From Rhizophagus clarus (lineage: Eukaryota; Glomeromycota; Glomeromycetes; Glomerales; Glomeraceae), in assembly GCA_015698045.1 (NCBI GenBank), contig BLAL01000034.1:372001-436000 (forward strand): a stretch of 64,000 bases of DNA. The letters are read 5' to 3'. Both the position numbers and the translations under genes were made by a program. Below, piece by piece: positions 24,373-34,683 of this stretch. Each line of letters opens with the position of its first letter. Positions within the stretch are counted from its first letter, which is position 1. Below the pieces are notes generated by a model. The model did not search any database. It was not told the origin of the DNA and saw nothing but the letters and a program-made list of their open reading frames with translations.

Positions 24373-25090
24373 ATGACTATAAATTTTTATAAGGAAATTA
24401 TTGATAATTATAAAAAACTCTATTATTATATTATAAATTTAAATAATTCATCCACTGAGAAGATTGAAATTATTTTAAGGTATTTATATATAAAAATATA
24501 ATTTTTTTTTTTCTTGTGAACATTAAAATTTGAATGAATTTTCCTAAGCGTTTCTTTTTTTCTACAAAGTTATTTGTATTATGAAAGTATCACTTTAACA
24601 AAATTACAATCCCGTGAGATATTAAATCTCTTGTTTACTATTAGGTAAGCTTGAACTTCAACAACATTTAGTTATTCAAGGGACATTATGATTTTAATAC
24701 TAAAAATGTTGTTAAAATTATTGTTTATCAAAAATATTCCTTAGACAAGTTATGTCTTCAAAAAATTTTGTGATGATTCTGATCACTTATTTAATTCAAA
24801 TAGGTTTCTTACCTTTTATCCATCTATTTTAGTAACAATTTTTAAACGTGACGATTTTTGTATTGGTAATGAAGGCATCGCTTGGAAAAATTTATTAAGG
24901 TGGGCATGTGATCAGAATCCCGTCGTTCAACAAGATATCAATAAATGGAACAAATATGATTTTACAGTAATGAAAAGAAGACTAAGAAATACTAATTACT
25001 CTTTTTATTTAATGTACATGCACAAATCTTATGGTTTTAGCTGGAGCTCTTCAGTTACAATACAAAAGTTTTTTGTATTGCACCTATTGT
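24373..25090 (+). pseudogene. BTB-BACK protein relic, opposite strand to the array
   Basis: A start-like frame at 24373 (MTINFYKEIIDNYKKL ... KIEIILRYLY) resembles the beginning and end of a BTB domain with the middle lost. GKLELQQHLVIQG at about 24648 resembles the post-BTB helices. An open frame at about 24760-25088 reads ILVTIFKRDDFCIGNEG, then AWKNLLRWACDQNP, typical of the BACK region of fungal BTB proteins. The pieces are in different frames with stops between, so the copy is dead. It belongs to a different subfamily from the minus-strand array (RDDFCIGNE instead of RDDLNMEEI). Confidence 0.5.
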
Positions 25091-26400
25091 AAGGTCTGTT
25101 GATTCTGGAGGAGGAATTGGCTATGTTCAATAGTCAAAGAATTTTTTAGTGTCTAACAAAGACGCTCCAGTAGTGTAGCATTGTCAATAGTGCTAGTAAT
25201 TCTGAAGGATCTGACAGGTTTATCATGCAGTGTCTTTGAAACCATTTTTAGCATTTCACGAAAAGTTTCTTCCATATTTTGCTCTTTGTTTTGATCTAAC
25301 GTTACCTCTTTTTTTTGAAAAGGACTATCGAACTAATTTCATTAAAGTCCACGAATCTTTTCACCATAAAGGACAAGAGAGTTAAGACTTAAGAGAAGCA
25401 CGTGAAACACAAAACGTCATCAAACACGATAACAATGCAAACAACCTCAAAAAATATCATTTCCTTCAGGACTATCTCATGGCGTTGCGAAGAAGAGAAA
25501 ACCTCTTCATAAGTACTTGAAGAAACCTGAATAGTTCATATAATATTATATAACTACGTTAGTAGTTACTTGCTGGTTCTAATATTAATTCTAAAACTGT
25601 GAGGTATGAATCATTTGTGACAAAGAAGAGTTGTATACTTTGTAAAAATTATTTTATGTACGCTCAATAATGCTATTTAATTTTATATTATTATAAAGAA
25701 CAATCAACACATTTATTTTATCACCATAAATAAATAAAAGATGCTATTTTATGTTTTATTTTGATATTTTATTTATTGGAAAAGAATTCTTTCCATTCAA
25801 TGAGTATTTTTTTCTCGAAATGGATTGTTCCCGAACTGCATGCTGTCACTCCTGTTTGTTTCTATTTCATCAAGGATTTTTCTGAATATATTTTTTATGA
25901 CGCATAATTCGTATATCACTCCTGTATTCGGATATGAATCAGGGTCACTGATCAACTCTATTTTAATCCCGAAGGGATTCGCTTCACGAATCTAATGCTT
26001 TAATGGAGGAATAATTTGTCTTTAGATCTCTGGAATGAATTATGCGCAACATTAGCTTTGATTGATGGTGAATATTCCGCATAAAATATGATCTTTGTTT
26101 TTCATCAACAGTCTATGAGCATGACCATTTCACTTTTTTCATTTCATTTCGTATAAGCGTGAAGATTTATCGTGAATTTTAATTTATCCTAGGCAACTGT
26201 CATTATAAGATTATTTATGATGCCAAAAAAGACAAAGACTGTCGATATATGATTAGGAAGTAAGTAATAGGATTTACTTTTTATAAATTTCTATGGGCTG
26301 CTACGACAAGAAAAATGTGAGTACAAGAATAAATTGATAATAATAGAAGAAAATTTCAATTTTTTCAGGAGAAACCTCTACTAATTATAGTAAGCCTAAG
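25091..26400. other. No supported gene
   Basis: Some protein-like sequence (REARETQNVIKHDNN) occurs near 25.4 kb on the plus strand with stops around it. It may be the tail of the preceding relic. Confidence 0.35.
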
Positions 26401-26455
26401 AATATGATCAATAAAGTTTGCTAAGCGGAGCTCAACAAACTTCATCAATCATATT
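26401..26455. repeat. Imperfect palindrome with 20-bp arms
   Basis: The left arm 26401-26420 (AATATGATCAATAAAGTTTG) pairs with 26436-26455 with three mismatches, around a 15-nt GC-richer loop. It lies just before the open frame at 26461. Confidence 0.7.
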
Positions 26456-26460
26456 ACTTA

Positions 26461-26952
26461 TTGCAAATACAACAGTTATTCGGCACTTCGTGCCTTGTAA
26501 CTATTAATTATGGTGTAATATACACTACAATGTCAACAGAAGTGAAAAACGTGTCAGGTGATTCACTGGTGATTCATCCTGAAATCGGGACTATTAACAA
26601 AGAAATTGCTCGTCTTAAATTACAAATTTATAATATTAACAAATTGTTTGGGATTCGGTATGTGATATCCCACCCTATTTCTAACATGTTTATCTTCGGT
26701 GTTCCTCCCACGCAAAGCAATAATAGTATAAAAGCGTACTACAATGCGTTATCACAGATATGCGTACTAATAATGATTTGCTTAAATCTATCATATTCAT
26801 AGACGATTTAGATAAAAAATACAAACCAATAATATTTAGGTATGGTGAATCAACTGAATCATGTCCTCAGACGAGTTTGTTAACAAATTATCAGAAGCAG
26901 AAGATAAATCGGGCAAAGCCTCTTCCACTTCTAGGGTCCATTTCAAAAAACT
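26461..26952 (+). pseudogene. Frameshifted reading frame of unknown family
   Basis: Frame A (26461-26802) reads from the internal Met at about 26530 MSTEVKNVSGDSLVIHPEIG and EIARLKLQIYNINKLFGIRY, up to KAYYNALSQI. Around 26758 the sensible sequence switches to frame B (26760-26954): TNNDLLKSIIFIDDLDKKYK, CPQTSLLTNYQK and the ending LLGSISKN. The continuity of charge and spacing across the switch suggests a single exon broken by a one-frame shift. No domain is recognised. It may be a fragment of a dispersed Rhizophagus-type gene or transposon. Confidence 0.35.
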
Positions 26953-26954
26953 AA

Positions 26955-28692
26955 TTTTCTTCATTCCTCAGAAAATCATGGAGATTTTTTTTGTATGCGT
27001 TTTGTCTTTTAATCACCTACAGAAATAGACTATGGTAATAGCGGAGAGGTAAAAATTAATAAAAAACGTGATTAAACGGAAAGACCCTTCTAATTAACAA
27101 ACGGATAATTTGAGTTGAATGACCTGGTTCGTAACTCTCAATCTGCCGTTCTTAACAGTATTTTGTAAAATTGTACCATAGAACTTTTATTATCGAAAAT
27201 GTTTCAAGGACATCATGTTCGAAATCTAATATCATTCCCGATGCTTTATTGTTTTGGATCATCCGTGTCATTAATTGCCATTTTACGTAAAAACTTAATC
27301 TTTTTTCGAATCCTGATTAATTTTGAAGTGATGATTTGACATATATAACAAGAGAAAAAAAATATAGTTTACCAAAATATTACAACCAAGGAACCGAAGA
27401 GTTGCCTAAATGAAATAAAGTTAAATATTGTTGGGTTCGTGTCTAATGGTATTCCTACGAAAAGAAGAAAGAAACGTTTAATTAAAGTCATTCTTAATTA
27501 AAAAAAAAATCTTTCTATGACTATTTACTGACCAAGTTGTGTCTAAATGTCTAATGAAGAAAAAACGTTTCGTTAGAAACGTTTCTTAAATAAAATAAAT
27601 TTCTTTTCTCCATTTACCTTGGGTTCGTGTCAATGGTGTTTTTAAAAAAAAGCACTCCATTAGAAATGTTTCTATTCTGCCGAGAGACGAAACAACAGAT
27701 TTGGGTAGTACGTGTCACATGTTTACTATGCATAAGATGTCAATGAAAGAACCTCTTTAGTTATAATAGCAAAAACTGATAATAAGTTATAGTATTTAAT
27801 AAATAATAGATATCATTTTTGATAACAGGTAATACTATTATTATACAGTATTAACGAATTTTGGATTATTTAAGTTTGCTGAAAAAAAAAAAAAATAGTT
27901 TATATAAAAGATTGATTTAACGATTATTATAAACCTTGGAAGATTATCTTATCCGCTATCATAAGAGGATGCTTGTGCATTCGTCTAAGGATAAGTTGTG
28001 ATCACGTGAATCTGTACATTGATTCACATTACCGACTCATTTTATAGACACTTAACACTCATTTACTATTTCACTACCCATTTCAGTTATGAAAATTAAA
28101 ATACATGGTTTAATATAAATTTTTTTTTTTTTACCACAATATATAAAATTACTTGGAGACTCTGTCTCCATGATGACTTGATTTAATAAAATTTTGATTG
28201 GCTAATTTTATAGGGCGTTAACTTTTCGCCATTTTTCGTAAAAATAGAAAAATTTTTATTATAGACACTGATATTCTGACAATGTTAAAGTTAAATTAAA
28301 AATCGGTTGCTGTTAAGTTATTTTATGCTTTATTATTAAAAAAAAAAAAAAAAAAAAATGTTGATGATAAATCCAAAATCAAAAATTTTGCAATTAACAA
28401 AACTTAAATATAAAAACGCAATAACAATAAAAAAAAAAAAAATAAAATAAAAAGGGATATAGTGGAGCAAAAGGGAATTATGGAAAACAAAGGGAAAAAA
28501 AGTGAATGAACGAAACAAAAGAACATAAGGGGAGAAAAAGTGGGTTGAAGGTGAAATAAAAAAATAGATGAAAATGGAATAAAAAATAAGAAGAATAAAA
28601 AAAAAGAAGTTGTTTTATTCTGTACGCTTCTTCATTTCTGAAATTTCACAATCACACAATAAACTTGTTAAAAAGTATTAGCAATTTTTTAT
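26955..28692. other. Gene-free stretch left of the secreted-peptide gene
   Basis: Poly-A/T rich. There is an A-run of about 20 bases at 28338-28358 and purine-rich DNA at 28430-28610. The reverse-strand Phe-rich frames across it are composition artefacts. Confidence 0.4.
27563..27584. repeat. Perfect 9-bp hairpin (AAACGTTTC / GAAACGTTT)
   Basis: The arms 27563-27571 and 27576-27584 surround a GTTA loop. Nearby copies of GGGTTCGTGTC (about 27430 and 27610) make the area look like a decayed repeat. Confidence 0.5.
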
Positions 28693-28930
28693 TCAATCAC
28701 AATCATAAGGGTCAGCGATACAACATGAATGATCTTTAAAAATAAAATATATTAGATTGTATAAAAAATTGAGTATAAACCATTAATATAATATATCTAG
28801 GATACGTACTTTTACCACATAAGTAAAAAGGAGGACAATCACTATCTTTATCACAATGTTTTGCTTTTGTCGAGAATGCTAAAGAAACAATAATAACGGC
28901 AACAGTGAACAAAGAAAGGTTGAATTTCAT
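28693..28930 (-). CDS. Small cysteine-rich secreted peptide (knottin-like)
   Basis: Two exons, 28930-28810 and 28733-28693, total 162 nt (53 aa). The first 23 residues (MKFNLSLFTVAVIIVSLAFS then TKA) form a clear signal peptide. The predicted mature chain of about 30 residues starts KHCDKDSDCPPFYLCGK and ends NHSCCIADPYDCD. It has six cysteines spaced C-x5-C-x5-C-x5-CC-x7-C, suggesting three disulfides. The donor chosen is A/GTACGT; the alternative G/GTAAAA also keeps frame but drops Gly-Lys. Such peptides in arbuscular mycorrhizal fungi are candidate secreted effectors or antimicrobial/inhibitor peptides. No named family was assigned. Confidence 0.72.
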
Positions 28931-28987
28931 TTTGATTTTTTTGTTGAATTTTTACTTTCGGTAGAAAAGATGATAGAGAGTTGAACG

Positions 28988-29003
28988 TATTTATATATAT
29001 ATG
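28988..29003 (-). promoter_or_regulatory. TATA-like element of the secreted-peptide gene
   Basis: An alternating TATATATAAATA run on the minus strand lies about 60 nt upstream of the ATG at 28930. Confidence 0.4.
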
Positions 29004-29471
29004 AAATTTGGGTAGCTTAGTGCTTAAATCAAAACTATATCTGGTCCCATAGTAAAAGATTTTTTCTCGTGATCGTTATTTTTTAATAAATAAGTTTCTT
29101 ATTAATATTGATGAAATTCCCCATTTTAATAACTTTGTATTCTTTTCAATATTTTCTTTCAAAATTCTGCAAAAATATTACATCTTTCATGTAATAGAAT
29201 GCTTTTTCCAATAAAAAAAAAGTATTTAAATTTCGATAATAATAAATATTTACTCTTGGATACATTTTCCATAAGAAAAAAAAATTTTTTTTTTTTTTTT
29301 TTTGAAAAAGCGAGCTATTATGTTATTCTTTAAGTTATTATGTACTCTTTGCATTTTTAGAATTCGAAAAAAAAAAAAAAAAAAAAAAATATTAAAATAT
29401 AAGGGTACAAAATCCCGAATTACTAATTTAAAAATCTTTTTATTAATAAATCCATATATAGTTTGATTCAA

Positions 29472-29490
29472 TTAGACACCCCCCCCCCCC
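29472..29490. repeat. Poly-C tract next to the MITE
   Basis: A run of 12 C residues (about 29479-29490) is unusual in this AT-rich DNA. Confidence 0.7.
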
Positions 29491-29511
29491 AGTAGATCGT
29501 AAGTTCTGCAC

Positions 29512-30020
29512 GTGCAAAGCAGGGAATTTAATTATATTGATTATGATCGATTATTGATCGATCAATCAATTAATCGATCACAAAATTTAGAATCCGATTA
29601 ATTATAATCGATCAAATATATAATCAATCAATACAATCAATCAATAACCATATGATAACTCCTATTTAATTGATTAAAAAATTCTAATTTTAGTATGCAG
29701 GCAGATTTTTATAATATTATTAATATTAAAACCTTTTTGCCGGAAGCTGTAAGCGAATTACTTTTTTTCCATTTGAATAAACTAAGAATAATTTAGCTTG
29801 AAATACATAATAAAATAACAAATGATAAACTTTCATAATAAAATTTTTCATAATATAAATATCAATTATCAAACTTAATTTACTTAAAATTTAATATGGC
29901 GATTACGATTAAATTGGTCGATCAAACATGGTTGATCGAGTTTGATCGTTCATACTCTCTATAAAATAATCAATTAATCGATCAAAGGTTTTGGAGACAA
30001 TTAAATTCCCTAGTGCAAAG
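29512..30020. mobile_element. hAT-type MITE, 493 bp, with 8-bp target-site duplication
   Basis: The element spans 29520-30012. The left terminus CAGGGAATTTAATT and the right terminus (reverse complement TAGGGAATTTAATT) match at 13 of 14 bases. It is flanked by the direct repeat GTGCAAAG at 29512-29519 and 30013-30020. Both halves are packed with TCGATCAA/TTGATCGA-like subterminal motifs, as expected for hAT transposase binding sites. There is no coding capacity, so it is non-autonomous. Confidence 0.85.
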
Positions 30021-30507
30021 GCGTAGATCGTAAACAAGGGTTCATTTCACGTCAAACATTCCTTCATCTTTTATTTAAAATGCTTTGTTCGTGTCTGCTA
30101 TAATCTTGCGTCTGATGATAGCAATCAGGTGACAAGCGAATAAACAGACAATCAAACTCCATTTTCTTGAAAAATAGATAATCGTGGCAAAATGGTATTC
30201 CCATAACTGATAAGACATAGTAACAAATCACACGTCCCATGGTAAAAGCTTTTGCTAATATAATCTTGAAATTAAGATCCAGTGAAATCATTAATCTTTT
30301 TTAACTGCTAGACACACACACATATATTAACCATAATAATCTTTTATCTTCTTAATTATTTCATCTAATAAACAATCATGACTACTACTAACTCAACTAT
30401 TAATGATGATATAGTCCATTATTAACTGGTTTTGCAGCGAGGAAAGCATTTTCAGTGTCGAATATTAGTATTCTTATAGTATAACTCAAATAGTAAAAAA
30501 TTGTGAA

Positions 30508-30874
30508 GATGCCTAAGTGTAAAAAATGTGTGAATTGGCATCTAAAAAACTATTCACACATCTGTGAATTTTAATTTATCTCTTTTTAAAAAATTATTTG
30601 TTATTAACGAAAAATTTCAGGAAAAAGCAATGCCCTAATAGTACATAGTCTGATGAATGTCGTAAGTAATTCAGACAATAATGTTGTATTATCCATTATA
30701 CTGAAATCTTAAATTTCTTTATTAAAAGCTTAAAGAACTATTACATAAAGCTGGAAATCGCGTCATCAAAGGAATTATAAAAAAGAAGACTGATAATTGT
30801 CCGGTTAAATTAATTCTAGAAGATTTACAAGATTGTCCATTTATTGTAACAATATCAGTAGGTAAACATAACTA
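30508..30874 (+). CDS. Possible small multi-exon gene or fragment, unknown
   Basis: An ATG frame at about 30508 reads MPKCKKCVNWHLKNYSHICE, a Cys/His spacing like a small zinc finger. A separate exon-like block follows (acceptor TTTCAG at about 30615, reading KSNALIVHSLMNV, donor GTAAGT at about 30661). A third block (after TTAAAAG at about 30730) reads LKELLHKAGNRVIKGIIKKK, LILEDLQDCPFIVTIS, then GTAGGT. Blocks 2 and 3 join in phase, but the join of block 1 is unclear and no further 3' exon was found. It could be a truncated gene. Low confidence. Confidence 0.3.
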
Positions 30875-31534
30875 ACCATCCTCCTCTGCCACCTTGCAAG
30901 ACACCATACAATATAAGAAGTTAACTTCGAAAAATAATTGATAATGAACACATACAGTGTGTTAAGAAAATAATTGTGCAAATAAAAACCTCAATATCTT
31001 CACAACTAAAAATGTTAGGCAGCTGAAATTTTATTTATAAAAAGTTCATAATATATTTTATTAAATATTAAAATTTTAATATTTGGTTTTATAGATATTG
31101 TTTTCTTAAAACTAGTATGAACATATTTTTTTAGAATGTTTAAAAATTATTATCTCTACTTTTGAATCCATAAATCATTATACACATTAAATTTCTTAAT
31201 ATCAGTAGTCATAATTGAGCAAAAATTGTATGTATTATTAAAAAACATTCCTTTACAACATATTTAAAATAATTTTGATTATCGAGAAAATAAATGTAAA
31301 TGATAATATAAAATTGAAATTATTTTTTGTAACGATTTAATTTAGTTTTCTTCGTAACTAATGATTTAAATCACATAAAATTAACTTATTTTTGTTAGGA
31401 AACATCAATTTTATAAAAGAAAAAAATTTGGTTTTAATTTGGACTTTAGTCAACGAGAAATTAAGCATATAATAAAAATTTTAATTTTTTTGAAATTTTT
31501 TTAAAAAAATGAAATATTTCGTTTTTTTTTCCTT
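30875..31534. other. No supported gene
   Basis: Very AT-rich sequence. No start-to-stop frame with domain-like sequence. Confidence 0.4.
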
Positions 31535-32045
31535 TTTTTTTGATGTTTGTTTACATATTTACTAAGGTTATTATGAAATATTTGACGAATGTATCTATCT
31601 ATATAAGGGAGATCATTTGATGTTCGATTTTCTTTTTTTTTTTTGTGTACTATAACATGTAAAGGATTTTTTTTTTACTTTATTATAATATAAATTAATC
31701 CTTTTTTTTGTTAATGGGTTTGTTTAGATAATTTATTTGGTATAGAAAAAAGATTATTACGAAATATAGAGTTAATCTATATGTATAAGGAAGTAATTTG
31801 ATATTCGATGTTTGTTTATTTCTTTTTTTTTTTTTTTATGTATACTATAACGTGTAAAGGAATTTATTTTATAAATCTTTTTTCTTTTTTTTTGATAACA
31901 GGTTTATTTACATAATTTATTTAGTGTGGAAAAAAAGATTATTATGAAATATAGAATAAATCTATATCAGGAAGATTATTTGATATTCGATGTTTGGTTT
32001 TTTTTTTTTTTGTATCCTGTGACGAATTTTTTTTTCATATATAAT
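31535..32045. repeat. Three degenerate tandem copies of a unit of about 185 bp
   Basis: Anchors of the type attatgaaatat...atttgatattcgatg recur at about 31569, 31753 and 31938, each followed by a T-run and tgta(c/t)actataacgtgtaaagga-like sequence. No coding content was seen. Confidence 0.65.
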
Positions 32046-32272
32046 AAACGTCCGTTCGTTAGGAGGGAGGGAGGATGAAATACCCTTAGATTTAAGATTC
32101 GGATTCATTATTCCTACTCCTAAATCTAAGAACTAAGATTTAAAATTCACGAGCAAAGTTTTCTAGTAGATCATAACCAAAAAAGAGTATACCTGGCAAG
32201 TGTTTTAATGATCGTTCAGCCGGGACTATACGGGTTATATTATTCTAAGAAATATAAAAAAAAACTGTATCA

Positions 32273-32431
32273 CCAAATTGCAGTGATGTGCACTTGGAAG
32301 ATTGGAAGCACTCTTGGAAGCACTTTTGGAAGGTTTGGAAGCATAATTCCTTAATAAATTCATTTGGATTGGAAGCTTCCAATCGAATTTTATTTCATTG
32401 GAAGCATAAAATGCACATCACTGCCAAATTG
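32273..32431. mobile_element. hAT-type MITE, 143 bp, with perfect TIR and 8-bp target-site duplication
   Basis: The element spans 32281-32423. Termini CAGTGATGTGCA and TGCACATCACTG are a perfect 12-bp inverted repeat. They are flanked by CCAAATTG at 32273-32280 and 32424-32431. Inside are several TTGGAAGC repeats on both strands. The CAGTG start and 8-bp duplication are hAT hallmarks. It is non-coding. Confidence 0.88.
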
Positions 32432-32770
32432 AATAGCACAACAGACTACCGAATAAGAAAATTTTAGCATCTGTTTTTTACACTACGATAAAAAATAATA
32501 ATTTTCCTGATATTTTTACATGATCTGTACCATAATTTTATACATACTAAACTTTACATTAAAATAAAGAATTCCAAGAATGTAAATGTAATTTTTTAAA
32601 TTTTTTTACATTCCGATGTTAATATATAAGCATTTGTCATTGATTAAATTCATTTATTAAAAATAAAAATTTATTTTAATAACATATAACAAAAAAAAAC
32701 AGATAATAACTTTATTTATATATGTAAAAGAAAAAAATCATTAATCAAAATTTTGTATCAATCTTTGGCT

Positions 32771-33020
32771 TTACTTTTTTATGACTAGAAATACTTCATA
32801 TTCATCAATTGTAGGATTACTTGGCATGCTAATGTTGGAATACGTGTTTTCGTTACTAGTATAACAGGTATTACCCACTACCAAAAGTTGGTCTGTAACT
32901 AGAGTGATAAAATACTGCATTATCAGAATTATTACAATGACCTATTTTAGCAGCATTAAGGTTATCAATATCAGTTATATTAAATATGAAGCTATCAGTT
33001 GTACTTGCGTATGTGGCATT
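32771..33020 (-). pseudogene. Truncated TLDc-domain relic
   Basis: Only the last 80 or so codons of a BTB-BACK-TLDc copy remain. It includes the C-terminal IDEYEVFLVIKK-like end and the ITDIDNLNAAK region, and breaks off at about 33018. Its sequence around 32955-33017 is almost identical to copy 1 (15151-15215). An internal deletion removes the HDL region. It is dead. Confidence 0.75.
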
Positions 33021-33202
33021 TCCAATGACTGATAATATATTTAACCGCTTTATGTACTTTGTATCTCAACCCAAATCAGAACGGTGTACAAAATGTATTT
33101 AAAATATAACTCAAATTTATTATGGTTTGATTTCAATCTTTTTATGAAAGATTATTAAAACCACAATTTTTTTAATCAAATAGAATAATACATAAAATAA
33201 AT

Positions 33203-34683
33203 TCATAAGTTTTCTTCAGCATTTTGAAGACTATATTTCTTTACAACATTATATACTTCATATTCATCGATTGTAGGGTTATTTGGAAAGCTAATGTTGG
33301 AATAAGTGTTTCCATTACTAGTAGTCCAGGTATTTCCTTGTGCGCGCAAATCATGCCCATTACCGAAAGTTGGTCCGTTACTAGAGCTATAATATATGGC
33401 ATTGTTAGAATTATTACAACGACCTATTTTAGCAGTGCTAAGGTCATTGACGTTTGTTATATTGAATATGAAACTATCGTTTGAACTTGCATAACCGTTA
33501 GTTTGATACCAATTTAATGGATTATAACCACCAATAATTTGTTTTTGATTATTACTAACTCTTGCAAAAGAAATCGTAGCTCCTTTGTCGTCACATAATT
33601 GATGAAATTTTATAGAACCAAATCCATCTCTGGTGCCACGAAGTAGTAGTTTGAATCTATATGGCATAGTTTTTTTAGTGTAAACTTCAGTTGTTTTATC
33701 GATCCACTTAGCAAAGAGCAAAAATACATTATAATCAATCAAAACGGATTTATGTTTGCGAAATCTAGAAGGTTTAAAATTTAGCATCGGAGTAGAATCT
33801 GGAACCATGTGATATCGAAGGACATCATTGAGCAAATCTTCAGGTAACAGATCTTTATACGGATACACCTTTAAGTAAAAATCTTCTCTAGGAATGTCAT
33901 AAAATCTGATTAATGAAATAAGTTCTTTTATAGTGTGTTTAAATTTTGCCATGTCTTCTGATAATAATTTAAAATTATCATCATCAAACTTTAAGTTATG
34001 AACGAAAAGCCATCTAATAATAGAATCCCATATGTCTATTTCTTCCATATTAAGATCGTCTCTTTGAAGTACCATGATAATAATTTCCTTTTTCAATGAT
34101 GAGAATTTTTTAGACGAAAAAAGAATCATTGGTTCTTCGCTAATAATTTCTACTTAGGCGTTCGAATGGTTCATGTTGATAAATAACATTAAGCGTACTA
34201 ACAGGATCCTTATACGTAAATTCTTCGTTATTAATTAATTCTTCTTGAATTCGGTCAATCAATTTATCCAATCCTAATTCATCAGCTGCAACTAGGCATT
34301 GCAAAACCATTTCTTTACTATGTTGACTATAGTCTGCGATTCCTGTATATAAATATCTGAAAATTTTTAAAAATTTTTAGTTTATAAATAAAATAAACTT
34401 ATATTTTTGAATAATTAAAAAAATTATTTGCTTGCCTGAGTATTAATTGAAACACTTCGGGAAAAATATTTGGTTTTTTGAAAATAAAGTTACCATCATC
34501 GTCCTTTTCCTCCCAATCATCAGATAATGCCCTTTTAAAATATGGACATCTAGCACGAAGCACAAATGAATGAGCTCGAAGTTCGTCGGAATCTTCGCCA
34601 GCTTTAATAATTACATCACAATTCTCTTCTTCCTCAAGGGCTCTTTCAAAGTCTTTAATAACTTCTAACAAGTGAGATGACAT
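33203..34683 (-). pseudogene. BTB-BACK-TLDc copy 5, broken by an 11-nt deletion
   Basis: Exon 1 is 34683-34436 (BTB domain intact: CDVIIKAGEDSDELRAHSF). The intron has a GC donor, and exon 2 runs 34356-33203. After HEPFER the frame is lost. Compared with copy 1, 11 nt are missing at about 34150-34160 and a TAG follows at 34142-34140. The frame after the break is open for 308 codons and keeps intact BACK and TLDc motifs (LLLRGTRDGFGSIKFHQLC, YEVYNVVKKYS). Decay is therefore recent, or a shortened product from an internal Met is conceivable. A sequencing error is also possible. Confidence 0.75.

Noticed and set aside
28336..28518. Phe-rich 60-aa minus-strand frame
   Set aside because: It results from poly-A runs on the plus strand. 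Composition artefact.
29250..29471. Lys/Phe-rich 73-aa minus-strand frame
   Set aside because: It crosses two long homopolymers and has no protein-like segments between them.
29521..30012. CRISPR-like interpretation of the TCGATCAA repeats
   Set aside because: The repeats are irregular, inverted and bounded by TIRs and a target duplication. The genome is eukaryotic.
30064..30291. 75-aa minus-strand frame beside the 493-bp MITE
   Set aside because: It has an ATG and some hydrophobic sequence, but no upstream exon, signal or recognisable motif. Too short to support.
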